From the NCBI GenBank assembly GCA_023101725.1, contig JALJCO010012701.1, positions 10,001 through 74,000 on the forward strand: a stretch of DNA of 64,000 nucleotides, read 5' to 3'. The stretch comes from Atherinomorus stipes (taxonomy: Eukaryota; Chordata; Actinopteri; Atheriniformes; Atherinidae). Position 1 is the first letter of the stretch; every line of letters starts with the position of its first letter. The position numbers were made by a program, and so were the translations under genes. Of this stretch, positions 23,183 through 46,357 are shown one piece after another. The notes below the pieces were generated by a model, which was not told the origin of the DNA, ran no database searches, and saw nothing but the letters and a program-made list of their open reading frames with translations.

Positions 23183-25908
23183 CATGTATATATATATATA
23201 ACTGCAGAGTTAAAGTCGAACCGAGTCGGGTGACTCGGTTAAACTTTAACCAGTGAGTTGCCGTCTCTCTCACTCACCAGTTTGCAGGCCATTCGCTTCC
23301 TGGTGGTGGTGTCCTGAGCCAGGTGGACTTTCCCAAACGAGCCCTTGGGCACGAGGCCAGAGCTGGAATGTTTGTAGGTCAGCTTCCACGGAAAGAGAAG
23401 CACGTCCATGTTGATCTTGTAGCGGCCGTTTTTCACAGCCAGGTTCTGCTTCAGAAAAGTTCAACAAGACTCGTTATAATGTGGAAATTCAATCTGATCA
23501 TCGCATGAAAAAACTGCCAAAAGCCTTCGTTTGTTATCACGTATCTAAAAATGTTTGTTGTTTATTCATCGTGTTTAGTTAATTATTGAGCCGTTGTGGA
23601 AGGTGCAGACAGCCGTGCAGCTCTGCAGGATTCTGCAGTTAGAGCTCCAGACTGGATAGACAGTCAGTCCATCGCAGGTTCAGCACAGACAGTGATGCAG
23701 CAGACACTGATGCAGCAGACACTGATGCAGCAGACACCGATGCAGCAGACACCGATGCAGCAGACACCGATGCAGCAGACACCGATGCAGCAGACACCGA
23801 TGCAGCAGACACCGATGCAGCAGACACTGATGCAGCAGACACCGATGCAGCAGACACTGATGCAGCAGACACCGATGCAGCAGACACCGATGCAGCAGAC
23901 ACCGATGCAGCAGACACCGATGCAGCAGACACCGATGCAGCAGACACCGATGCAGCAGACACCGATGCAGCAGACAGTGATGCAGCAGACACCGATGCAG
24001 CAGACACCGATGCAGCAGACACCGATGCAGCAGACACCGATGCAGCAGACACCGATGCAGCAGACAGTGATGCAGCAGACACCGATGCAGCAGACACCGA
24101 TGCAGCAGACACCGATGCAGCAGACACCGATGCAGCAGACACCGATGCAGCAGACACCGATGCAGCAGACACCGATGCAGCAGACACCGATGCAGCAGAC
24201 AGTGATGCAGCAGACACCGATGCAGCAGACACCGATGCAGCAGACAGTGATGCAGCAGACACCGATGCAGCAGACAGTGATGCAGCAGACAGTGATGCAG
24301 CAGACACCGATGCAGCAGACACCGATGCAGCAGACAGTGATGCAGCAGACACCGATGCAGCAGACACCGATGCAGCAGACACCGATGCAGCAGACAGTGA
24401 TGCAGCAGACACCGATGCAGCAGACACCGATGCAGCAGACACCGATGCAGCAGACACTGATGCAGCAGACACCGATGCAGCAGACAGTGATGCAGCAGAC
24501 ACTGATGCAGCAGACACCGATGCAGCAGACAGTGATGCAGCAGACACCGATGCAGCAGACACCGATGCAGCAGACAGTGATGCAGCAGACACCGATGCAG
24601 CAGACACCGATGCAGCAGACAGTGATGCAGCAGACACTGATGCAGCAGACACCGATGCAGCAGACACCGATGCAGCAGACAGTGATGCAGCAGACACTGA
24701 TGCAGCAGACACCGATGCAGCAGACACCGATGCAGCAGACAGTGATGCAGCAGACACCGATGCAGCAGACACCGATGCAGCAGACAGTGATGCAGCAGAC
24801 ACCGATGCAGCAGACAGTGATGCAGCAGACACCGATGCAGCAGACACTGATGCAGCAGACAGTGATGCAGCAGACACCGATGCAGCAGACACTGATGCAG
24901 CAGACACTGATGCAGCAGACACCGATGCAGCAGACACCGATGCAGCAGACAGTGATGCAGCAGACACCGATGCAGCAGACACCGATGCAGCAGACACCGA
25001 TGCAGCAGACACTGATGCAGCAGACACCGATGCAGCAGACACCGATGCAGCAGACACCGATGCAGCAGACAGTGATGCAGCAGACAGTGATGCAGCAGAC
25101 ACCGATGCAGCAGACACTGATGCAGCAGACACCGATGCAGCAGACAGTGATGCAGCAGACACCGATGCAGCAGACACCGATGCAGCAGACACTGATGCAG
25201 CAGACACCGATGCAGCAGACACCGATGCAGCAGACAGTGATGCAGCAGACAGTGATGCAGCAGACACCGATGCAGCAGACACTGATGCAGCAGACACCGA
25301 TGCAGCAGACAGTGATGCAGCAGACACCGATGCAGCAGACAGTGATGCAGCAGACACTGATGCAGCAGACACTGATGCAGCAGACACCGATGCAGTAGAC
25401 ACCGATGCAGCAGACACCGATGCAGCAGACACCGATGCAGCAGACACCGATGCAGCAGACACTGATGCAGCAGACACTGATGCAGCAGACACCGATGCAG
25501 CAGACACCGATGCAGTAGACACCGATGCAGCAGACACCGATGCAGCAGACACCGATGCAGCAGACACCGATGCAGCAGACACCGATGCAGCAGACACTGA
25601 TGCAGCAGACACCGATGCAGCAGACACCGATGCAGCAGACACCGATGCAGCAGACACCGATGCAGCAGACACCGATGCAGCAGACACCGATGCAGCAGAC
25701 ACCGATGCAGCAGACACTGATGCAGCAGACACCGATGCAGCAGACACCGATGCAGCAGACACTGATGCAGCAGACACCGATGCAGCAGACAGTGATGCAG
25801 GATGTACTGCTGTACATCCTGCATGCATCCTGTCTGCTGCAGGCAGTGTCTGCTGCCTGCAGGCCGTCAGCTTAGAAACCAGTTAACCCAGCACGCTCTG
25901 GAATGTGT

Positions 25909-25942
<34 letters not shown>

Positions 25943-27343
25943 GGAGACTCAGACTAAAAAAGGAAAACATGGAAACTTGCCACAGAAAATCCCCAGCAAA
26001 GATAAAAACACGAGCTTTTTTGGGAACCTTTACCAAAAAGTACTACATGCAAGTACGCTTTAAGTACACTAATTTTAAACTTTAAATAAGACAGTATACT
26101 TTCAGTTTACTATTCATGTACTTATCAGAAATATACTTAACAAAGTTTACTTGGCATTTGCTAATAAATATACTAGAAGTTTAACATATTTAGCCTATAC
26201 TTATATTTAAACTTTTGAACAATATACTTTAATAGTAGTACATTCAGAGTACATTTTCAAACATACTAAGAGTTTAAATGTTTCTGGAACATTTGGTGGA
26301 GTCAAAGAAAACACCTGAATCTAGTTTTCACAGAAATTTTGTAATATTTGTTTTACTCAGTATTAAAGGAGGAGTAGAAGTATAAAGTGATTTTCAGTAT
26401 ATTTGAAAATGTATTTTTAAACACTAAACAGTGTACTATAAGTGTATTATCAGTAAACTCATAGCAAACCTAAAACGTTACTTTCTGTGTACTTAAAGTC
26501 TACTTTCTTTAACTAAAAGGGCATCAAGAAGTTTACTGCTAGAAAACTAATAGTATACGTAGAAGAATACTTTTAATATAAAAGTTTACTTTGTAAGAGT
26601 AAAATTAAGCTTAAAGTTTAGTACAAGTAAACTAACAGTATACCTAAAAGTATACTTTCAGTATACTTTAAAGTGTACTTTCTAAAAGTAAAAGTAAGCT
26701 TGAAGTTTTAGTACAAGTACACTAATAGTATACCTAGAAGATTACTCTTCGTATACTTAAAAGTGTACTTTTAAATACTTAAACTGGGCCACTTTAGTCC
26801 CAAGAAGGACACTTGTTAGTATGCTGGTAGATAAAAGTACACTTGGGGGACATACTTTAGTATACTAGAGTATACTTGAGGACATGTACTTAGGTAATAC
26901 TTGTTTCTGGTGAGTTTGTCCACTCAGCCTGAGGAAGCTGATGATGAAGATGAGGGACGTCCCTCAGAGAAACGACTTGTGTCAAATATGACAGAAAGAA
27001 GCAGGAAAACCGACCCCCACCTTGCTCAGGAGGACCCCCATCTCCTCTGGGGGGGTCTGCAGGGCCGTCGCCTGCATGTTGGACAGCAGGTTGACGAAAG
27101 CCAGCAGGTCTGCCACCGTCCCGTAGCGGACGCCTCCCGCCCCGTCCTCGTACTCCTTCTGCTCGCCCCCCACCTCCCCGTTCTCCTCGCTCTCATCCAG
27201 GTCCTCCTGGGACAGACCGTCGTCATCGGAGGACAAGCCCCCCCCTCCTCCAGCTGGTACAGAGTCTCCGCGGCGGTGATGATGTCCTCCACGTCCATGT
27301 GGGCCAGCAGCAGCTCCAGTCCCGTATCGTATTTGTAATCCAT
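11033..27343 (-). CDS. map3k8: map3k8 (Tpl2/COT), MAP kinase kinase kinase 8, seven coding exons
   Basis: Serine/threonine kinase that activates MEK1/2 downstream of Toll-like and TNF receptors and is held with NF-kB1 p105. Exons: 27021-27343, 23278-23445, 21500-21761, 19593-19699, 16048-16200, 12838-13084, 11033-11163; all junction phases agree. Length is about 463 codons (human 467). Numbering assumes one base restored in exon 1. Glycine loop KGSFGK 142-147; ATP lysine in MACKL, K163; HHDIKPSN with catalytic D249; DFG 266-268; activation-loop T286 in LRGTE; SPE after it. Serines matching human S400 (RCWSLDS, S396) and S443 ([12 protein letters not shown]437) are kept. The start is the first ATG of exon 1, MDYKYDTG. 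Exon 1 is frameshifted by a G-run. Arrays fill introns 1, 3 and 5. Identity is firm. Confidence 0.95.
11428..12600 (+). mobile_element. C-rich interspersed repeat, possible LINE 3' end
   Basis: The 5' part is C-rich (cccaggcccccagcagcc, then acacaccccccacacac). It continues into a gatagcgaaggccggggaagg segment and ends in an A-rich tail with aaataaagaaataaaatgaa. Such a C-rich region plus A-rich tail fits the 3' end of a retroposon. The 257-codon open frame (11420-12193) is Pro/His-rich and has no known domain. Sequence after the tail (12670-12715) recurs at 54067-54113. Confidence 0.4.
12715..12785 (+). repeat. purine (GA) tract
   Basis: About 70 bp of gaagaaa, gaggagg and ggagaagg with almost no pyrimidines. 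Confidence 0.8.
12838..13084 (-). CDS. map3k8: map3k8 coding exon 6
   Basis: 247 nt from gccag/ATCTAC to CCAG/GTCAGC. Encodes [18 protein letters not shown], the end of the kinase domain, then [17 protein letters not shown] with the serine matching human S400. The residues after it, rich in Gln and His, are unlike human and fit a fast-evolving tail. Confidence 0.93.
13797..13872. repeat. AAT/ATT microsatellite
   Basis: Interrupted runs of aat, att and gtt triplets; a similar tag/att run lies at 13610-13650. Confidence 0.8.
14414..15607. repeat. 35-bp minisatellite, about 34 copies
   Basis: The unit reads ctgctgaactggtctgcctg followed by cagtccagagtc plus three variable bases. Spacing of the actggtctgc word is exactly 35 bp (14431, 14466). 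Main variants are at the agtcCAG/CTG/CGG/TGG position. It lies in map3k8 intron 5. A minus frame of 127 codons (15311-15694) is a by-product. Confidence 0.95.
16048..16200 (-). CDS. map3k8: map3k8 coding exon 5
   Basis: 153 nt, 51 codons, from tgcag/ATGTAC to TACATC/GTAAGT. Encodes [20 protein letters not shown] and [18 protein letters not shown]. Confidence 0.95.
16250..16675. repeat. ttagtttt-rich dispersed repeat
   Basis: Words tttagtt, agttttta and tttcagtt recur for over 400 bp. The pattern is common in fish genomes and was left unclassified. Confidence 0.5.
17275..18259 (+). mobile_element. Tc1/mariner-type MITE split by another MITE
   Basis: Begins TA/CAGTCGTCCTCAGAATTA and ends ggtgggaatgattttgagga followed by cgagcgta. 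The inner part (attcacaacagcaattcaaa) matches copies at 28041-28530, 39434-40004 and 45875-46357. The GTACC-rich MITE at 17301-17866 interrupts it after cctccaatta. Confidence 0.8.
17301..17866 (+). mobile_element. GTACC-rich MITE, copy 2, nested
   Basis: Starts acactcagaaacacaggtac and ends tgtttctgagtgt, about 566 bp. It is nearly colinear with copy 1 and lies inside the Tc1-type MITE, so it arrived later. Confidence 0.85.
18430..19008. repeat. gatatcgg-type dispersed repeat fragments
   Basis: Words ccgatatttt, accaatatc, tatcggccgatacc (18430-18600) and atctgatactggtatcagat (18940-18990), the latter a short palindromic stretch. Confidence 0.45.
19099..19131. repeat. TA microsatellite
   Basis: A run of ta/tatg dinucleotides just upstream of the foldback element. 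Confidence 0.85.
19194..19496. mobile_element. foldback (palindromic) MITE, copy 1
   Basis: About 300 bp whose two halves are inverted copies. Ends are taggggtgg and cacccctat; the next words are atcaatacactgaaat and atttcagtgtattgat; the middle is tctcatgagattttgt. It could form a hairpin with arms of about 150 bp. Copies lie at 30683-30975 and 38104-38427. Confidence 0.85.
19593..19699 (-). CDS. map3k8: map3k8 coding exon 4 (DFG and activation loop)
   Basis: 107 nt from ctcag/CCAGC to GAG/GTGAG. Encodes [19 protein letters not shown] then [15 protein letters not shown], which holds the activation-loop threonine. Confidence 0.95.
19803..20163. repeat. 20-bp minisatellite, about 18 copies
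   Basis: The unit is tgatgtcatcactgattcac, with acagat/actgat variants. It ends abruptly where the caggttc array begins. Confidence 0.95.
20164..21326. repeat. 7-bp repeat array (ccaggtt / ccaggct / ccaggat)
   Basis: About 1.16 kb of 7-bp units, broken at intervals by ctgcagccagg. The 7-bp period keeps all frames open, giving a 400-codon plus frame and a 297-codon minus frame, neither believed to be genes. Confidence 0.95.
21500..21761 (-). CDS. map3k8: map3k8 coding exon 3
   Basis: 262 nt from ctcag/ATCCCC to AAAC/GTAAG. Encodes [30 protein letters not shown] and VIHHDIK with the catalytic Asp; the proline codon is split across the intron. Confidence 0.95.
22676..22990 (-). mobile_element. 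GTACC-rich MITE, copy 3, internally deleted
   Basis: Starts ctctcagaaacatagagata and ends acctctacttttcagtgtg. The AT-rich core present in other copies is missing. The element interrupts a repeat with cattcgttgacataatgcat on its left and gtgaggaccgaacaaaatg on its right. Confidence 0.8.
23145..23203. repeat. TA microsatellite
   Basis: A ta-dinucleotide run with a few tac interruptions, 60-120 bp from the map3k8 exon 2 donor. Confidence 0.85.
23278..23445 (-). CDS. map3k8: map3k8 coding exon 2 (glycine loop and ATP lysine)
   Basis: 168 nt, 56 codons, phase 0 at both ends. Contains [31 protein letters not shown] and MACKL. The acceptor is a tandem AAGCAG, so a start at 23448 (one extra Gln) is also possible. 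Confidence 0.93.
23691..25803. repeat. 15-bp minisatellite, about 140 copies
   Basis: The unit is cagacaccgatgcag with three common forms at acaccg / acactg / acagtg. The array runs 2.1 kb with almost no length change, so frames stay open: 600 codons on plus and three frames of over 700 codons on minus. TAG variants occur only at 25396 and 25516. It sits inside map3k8 intron 1 and has no splice link or non-repeat domain, so it is not called as coding. Confidence 0.97.
25796..25828. repeat. hairpin at the end of the 15-bp array
   Basis: gcaggatgtac, loop tgct, gtacatcctgc form a perfect 11-bp stem. Beyond it come cctgtctgctgcagg and gtgtctgctgcctg, partial inverted copies of the array unit. 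Confidence 0.75.
25909..25940 (+). repeat. G32 homopolymer
   Basis: An uninterrupted run of 32 G. The true length may differ, since such runs are hard to read. Confidence 0.9.
26030..26912. repeat. agtatactt-rich dispersed element
   Basis: About 880 bp dominated by agtatac, aagtgtactt and agtacac words, many self-complementary. Ends accaaaaagtactac and taatacttgtttctggtg are weakly inverted. The last 330 bp match 54944-55277 closely. Confidence 0.7.
27021..27343 (-). CDS. map3k8: map3k8 coding exon 1, with apparent frameshift
   Basis: ATG at 27341-27343; donor AAG/GTGGGG. Two frames must be joined: [20 protein letters not shown] from the start, then a frame running through GLSQEDLDE and [12 protein letters not shown] to LLSK. 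The break lies at C8 on the plus strand (27238-27245). The exon is 323 nt; one extra G makes 324 nt, 108 codons, and rejoins the frames. The second frame has family residues VRYGTV.DLLAF, so both halves are real. Confidence 0.85.
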
Positions 27344-27358
27344 GTTTGTGGGGGGGGT
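27344..27358 (-). other. candidate 5' UTR stub of map3k8
   Basis: An acceptor-like tttgacttcag ends 15 nt before the ATG, so the leader may be spliced from an upstream non-coding exon. Inferred from one splice motif only. Confidence 0.3.
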
Positions 27359-27589
27359 CTGAAGTCAAACATCAGAGGTCCCGTTCACGGCTGGCAGAGG
27401 AAGCTGACTGACACCTCCCCCCCCCCAGACGCTGCTGTTTTCATGAAGCTGAGCCGCCCTGCTGGGAGGGGCTTCACAGGACTGCAAATGAGCAGAGTTT
27501 CAGAGTAAAGACGGGAAAACCCAGGAACACAGGAAGCCCCCCCCCCCCCAAAAAAGCCACAAAACACCACAGCTGAGAGCTGAAAATAA

Positions 27590-28040
27590 GAAACCACACT
27601 TAGTTCACAAAACAGAGGTACAGACAGCATCATTTCTGTACCTGTACGTACATTTACTACAAATGCTCCCTCAAAAGTACAATATTGGTCTTTATGAGGC
27701 CAGAAGTACCTATATACTATGAAAAAGGCTCCAAAGTAATAGAAAGTACACATTTGTACCATTCCAACCCTAAGGGTACCTGCAGCATTGAAACATGTGT
27801 GTAGCTTGTACAATAACTATAAATAGCAGTACTTCTAAACAGTAGTATAATTATAGTTATTATATTATGATTTTCATAATAATCATAGTAATAATTATAT
27901 GTATAATTATATATGTGTTTGGCCTAATATTTCTATAATATTCATTTATTATTAGCATCTTTGATTGTTGTCATAATCTCTATTTGATTGACTTTTATTC
28001 ATCATCTTTAATTGGTTTAATTGTACTTTATTAACTCATA
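27590..28040 (-). mobile_element. GTACC-rich MITE, copy 4, truncated
   Basis: Reversed copy ending at attaactcata, where other copies continue with cagcttgataagg. The Tc1-type MITE begins exactly at that TA. Confidence 0.8.
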
Positions 28041-28530
28041 CAGTCGTCTTCAAAATGATTCACACCCTCCAATTACAGAAAAGACAAAATTCACAACAGA
28101 AACTGAAGAAATTAATAATAAATAAAAATTTACAAAATTATAATTTAGTGAAATAAAATATTTCTTTTGAATTGTGGTTGAAAATAATAATTAAAAAAAA
28201 ACATACAATTTTTTTCAGACACATCAGAGCATCTTTCTCATGAACATGGACCAACATACCTGTAAACAGGTGCAGACGTCTGATTGGACGTTACAGAAAC
28301 ACCTGATAACAGTGATTGGCTCAAAGTGTTGCTCATCATGTTTGTTTACTTGTTTTATTTTTTGTGTGTTTGTTTTTAATATTTCTGTTGAACCACAATT
28401 CAGAATCAACGTCATGATTTTCTAGAATTTTTATTCATTTTTTACTTTTGTCAGTTTCATCTTATTTCACTGACAGCTGATTTTTTCTGTCTTTAATGGG
28501 GAGGGTGTGAATAATTCTGAGGATGAGCTG
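28041..28530 (+). mobile_element. Tc1/mariner-type MITE, copy 2
   Basis: Begins TA/CAGTCGTCTTCAAAATGATT and ends gtgaataattctgaggatga followed by gctg; the inner sequence matches the other three copies. Confidence 0.8.
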
Positions 28531-29252
28531 GGGCCTGTCATGCATCATGTTAAACTGTAAATAAAAAAATAGATCAAATAAAAAAAGGGAAGAAAATAAC
28601 TCACATTCACCTGCCACAATAATTGGTTCACATCCGCAAACGGAAAAATAATATGCTGATGTTCGGAGACAAACCCATGACGTCATAAGTAAACATCTAT
28701 GATCTGACATTTCTTATCACACACAGCGCTTTGCTTTTCATCAGTTTCGGTTTCCTCTTTACTTTCTGATAGAGAAAGGCGGAGTTTTCCTCCTCTGTCA
28801 GGAAAAAGTTTCGTTTAAGTAAAATATAACAGAAAAAACACAAAAAATGAAATAAAAAAGTAAGCCAAGTTAGAGCTGTCGAACATAAATTACTGAAAAC
28901 CGACGATAAACAACGACGCAGAAGTTCGCTTCTGATCGTCATAGGTGTAAAAGGCGATTAAAAGTACCGGACTTGGACGTCCCTGCTATGCAGGACGTAG
29001 ATTCATTAAAATGTCATTTCTGATTCGTAAAACTTTAATCTATTAGTCAAAATGCAAACTATGCTAGATTTATGACTTTTTAAAAGTATCTAAACCACAT
29101 CGGACCAGGTCCTGTTAAAAGAAAACTTCTCAAATCTGGACTGAAATATTTTACACATCATACTGAAACATTCACTCTATTTTTGAAAATGAAAAAGAAA
29201 AAAAAAAGAAAAAAGAGTTGGTTTCCAATTCACAGCTTCTGATTCACCTTGT
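28531..29252. other. intergenic, nothing recognised
   Basis: AT-rich, unique-looking sequence between MITEs; upstream of both genes, so it may hold regulatory sites that I could not place. Confidence 0.3.
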
Positions 29253-29256
29253 TTAA

Positions 29257-29654
29257 AGGGCGATTCTACTGAATTTGTGGGAACCTTAAAGTTACATTTG
29301 ATCAGATCCTGATCACAAACAAAAGAAAAAAGGTCTCAAAAATCAAAACAGTTGTTTTAATGAATCTAAATGCTGTGCAGAATATTTTTGTCCAGATTTG
29401 AAGAGTTTAAGTATTGTAGTTTTTAATCAGGACCTGGTCTAATGTGGTCTTGATGCTAAAAAGTTATAAAATAGCCCTCATTTGCATTTTCACAAATAGA
29501 ATAAAGGTCTCACAAATCAGAAATGTTGTTTTAATGAATCCAAACACTGTGCAGAATATTTTAGTCCAGATTTGAAGAGTTAAAGTTGTGTAATTTTTAG
29601 CTAGACCTGTTGTAATAAAGTCTTAGGTTTCCACAAATTCAGTGGAATCGCCCT
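29257..29654. mobile_element. TTAA-flanked MITE upstream of mtpap
   Basis: Flanked by TTAA at 29253-29256 and 29655-29658. Terminal inverted repeats run agggcgattctactgaattt and, at the other end, aattcagtggaatcgccct. About 398 bp with no coding frame. TTAA targets fit piggyBac- or Kolobok-type elements. It ends 154 bp before the mtpap ATG. Confidence 0.9.
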
Positions 29655-29776
29655 TTAACACATATGACGAATCGAAATCTAACTTCAGCGTCGTCGCTCA
29701 CTATATTAAAAAAAATTAAAACCGCGAATGCTCGTTCTGTTTGTCCATCTCGCTTCTCGTAGACGCAACGCGACAG

Positions 29777-29788
29777 TGCGCACGCGCG
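29777..29788 (+). promoter_or_regulatory. NRF1-type binding site in the mtpap promoter
   Basis: TGCGCACGCGCG fits the NRF1 consensus YGCGCAYGCGCR at every position and lies 23 bp before the mtpap ATG in CpG-rich DNA. NRF1 controls many nuclear genes for mitochondrial proteins, which fits mtpap. Binding itself is not shown. Confidence 0.7.
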
Positions 29789-29811
29789 TTTCCGCTCCAC
29801 TTTAAACAGCA

Positions 29812-44050
<14,239 letters not shown>

Positions 44051-44340
44051 GGTGTGAGTTTAACCCGGACTGGTCCCGGTCCCGGACCCGGACTGGTCCC
44101 GGACCCGGACCCGGACTGGTCCCGGACCCGGACTGGACCCGGACCCGGACCCGGACCCGGACCCGGACTGGTCCCGGACCCGGACTGGTCCTGGACTGGT
44201 CCCGGACTGGTCCCGGACCCGGACTGCAGTTCCAAACACGGACACTCGAGGGACCTCCTGAGCTCTGCATGTGCTGATGTTTGGAAGCTGATGCAAACTA
44301 AAACCACCACTGTAGATTTTCCTGCTGTGTTGTGATTAAA
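44051..44340 (+). other. mtpap 3' UTR with poly(A) signal
   Basis: Short 3' UTR; ATTAAA at 44335-44340. Most of its first half is a cccgga repeat. Confidence 0.6.
44075..44226 (+). repeat. cccgga / ctggtc hexamer repeat in mtpap 3' UTR
   Basis: Six-base units cccgga and ctggtc alternate for about 150 bp, keeping both strands open. Confidence 0.9.
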
Positions 44341-45874
44341 TATAATCCTGTGCACGGATCTGAATCCAGGATCTGATTACAAACCAGGATGTGTTCAGGA
44401 TCAGCTGTTCACAGCAAAATTACAGGAATTATCATTCATTTATTAATATTTCAGTAGGAGTGGAATGACTGGGATCCTGCTGCAGTCGGAACTTATTACA
44501 CCTGTAGAACCCTCTAAAACAGCGGTTCTCCACCTTTTTATGATGGGTCCAGGTTCCAGTTCAAACTGGTCCAGGATCCAGGTTCCCAAACTGGTCCAGG
44601 ACCAGGTTCCAGTCCAAACTGGTCCAGGTTCATCTTTAACTCTGTATCAGTGTAATGATCATTTCTGGTTTATTTCTTTAATAACTAAAGCAAATCCAGC
44701 TGCTTTAACAGACTGAACCTGTAAAATGTGGCTGATAAACATGAATAACATCATATAAAATATATTCCGAGATGGTCACAAACACATTTATATCACACGT
44801 ATAATTCATGGAAGAAAATCAGACTCCTACAAGAACAAATCAGAATTAGGCTATAAACACAAAATCTACAACATTTTACTACAAAAAGAGGAACAGCAGA
44901 AAAAACTGATGGAAACTGATTTAAAAAGAGATAAAATGCTGCAGTAATTGATCACATGTTCAGACGGGCCATTAAAGCACAAAACTTCATTGAACAATTT
45001 ATTTATTTATACTTTGTACTTACTAGAACTTCCAAACATAACAGACATTTTCTGCATCTTTTCTTTCCTAAAAAAAATTCTTTCTTTCTGTTATACGTTT
45101 GTTCCTAGATGAAGCTTGCAGAAGGTTAGGGGCTTCCGTTAGCGTTAGCATTAGCGTTAGCTGGTGCTTCATCCATCTTCTCAGCTCTGCTTTGTTATCT
45201 CCACTCACTAATCCGCATTTAATAAACTGGAGTGGATTTTTGCCTCTTTAGGGGCGGTTTGGGACCATTTTTATTTTCATTATTTCGTTTTAATTCTTCT
45301 TTACAACGTTAGCTACATGCTAGCGGCTAGCTGAGTGTCTTCTTCTGCTTTTTTGTTAAACTCTGACAAATTGGCGCCACCAGGTGGTGGGAGGCTACAT
45401 TACAACTGATCCAGTCATAAATAACAGTGTGAATCATGAACCGTTAGGTGAAAATATACGGTCCTTGTGGCCCACATGTGGAAAAGGAACGTTTTTTCGC
45501 AGCCCTCTAGGTGGCGCTCGAGGCCCAAGCTTGGGCCGTGGCCCCCATGATGAAGAATCAGCGCTCTATACCTGAAGATGAGCAGAATTTGCATTTCTGG
45601 TAAAAAAAAAAAAAAAAATGGGTCAAGGAAATATAATTATTTCATTGAGACAGTTTCTTATTTTTTCATGTTCTCAGGCTCCGTGTTCATGCACGATCAT
45701 TCCGGATACATCCAGAGTGTTTGCATGTAAAATCCATGCTCGTTTAAACATGCAAACATGAAAAATGTATGCACACAGAACATGCAGGGCGTGGGGAACG
45801 TGTTCACCACCTTCAGTTTTTCAGCATTTACTGGGAGCCTCATGTCAACATGAAAAAACTCTCCAACTCATTTA
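44341..45874. other. downstream of mtpap, nothing recognised
   Basis: A short ggtccagg repeat (44555-44635) resembles the MTPAP 3' UTR and map3k8 intron 3 repeats in style. The rest is unique-looking; no exon seen. Confidence 0.4.
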
Positions 45875-46357
45875 CAGTCGTCCTAAAAATTATTCAAACC
45901 CTCAAAATCAGCTGTCAGTGAAATAAGCTGAAGTTTTTAAAAGTAAGTATAAATAAAAATTCTATGGAAATCAGGACATTGAATTTGAATTGTGGTTCAA
46001 CAGGAATATTAAAAAAAAAAAAAAAAATAAAACAAGTAAACAAACATGATGGGGCTCCGAAGCTAAAACAATCACTGCAATCAGGTGTTTCTGTAACGTC
46101 CAATCAGACGTCTGCACCTGCTGACAGCTATGTTGGTCCATGTTCATGGGAAAGATGCTCTGATGTGTCTGGGACAGTTTTTTTTTTTTTTAATGATTAT
46201 TTCCAAGCACAATTCAAAAGCAATTTTTATTTCACTAAATTATAATTTTCTAAATTTTTATTTATTATTAGTGTCTTTAGCTTCTTGTCATTTGACTTGT
46301 GATTCTGAATTTAACCTGTTTTTAATTGGAGGGTGTGAATAATTCTGAGGACGACTG
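45875..46357 (+). mobile_element. Tc1/mariner-type MITE, copy 4 (best ends)
   Basis: TA/CAGTCGTCCTAAAAATTATT at the left and aataattctgaggacgactg/TA at the right. Perfect TA target duplication (45873-45874 and 46358-46359). About 483 bp, no coding frame. Confidence 0.88.

Larger units (their letters stand above)
21762..23277 (-). other. map3k8 intron 2
   Basis: Mostly unique sequence (21762-22600). It then holds a deleted GTACC-rich MITE inside a gtgaggac-type repeat (about 22590-23105), then a TA microsatellite. Confidence 0.65.
23446..27020 (-). other. map3k8 intron 1
   Basis: Over half is the 15-bp array. It also contains a G32 tract and an agtatac-rich repeat. Confidence 0.8.
27344..29811. 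promoter_or_regulatory. divergent map3k8/mtpap intergenic region
   Basis: 2.47 kb between the two start codons. The mtpap side is CpG-rich from about 29690 and has an NRF1-type site. The rest holds a truncated GTACC-rich MITE, a Tc1-type MITE and a TTAA MITE. Unique sequence remains at about 28531-29250. No TATA box was placed for either gene. Confidence 0.6.

Noticed and set aside
23596..25828. Long open frames (600-729 codons) in the 15-bp array
   Set aside because: The frames follow from a stop-free unit of 15 bp inside a map3k8 intron; no non-repeat domain, splice link or third-position pattern.
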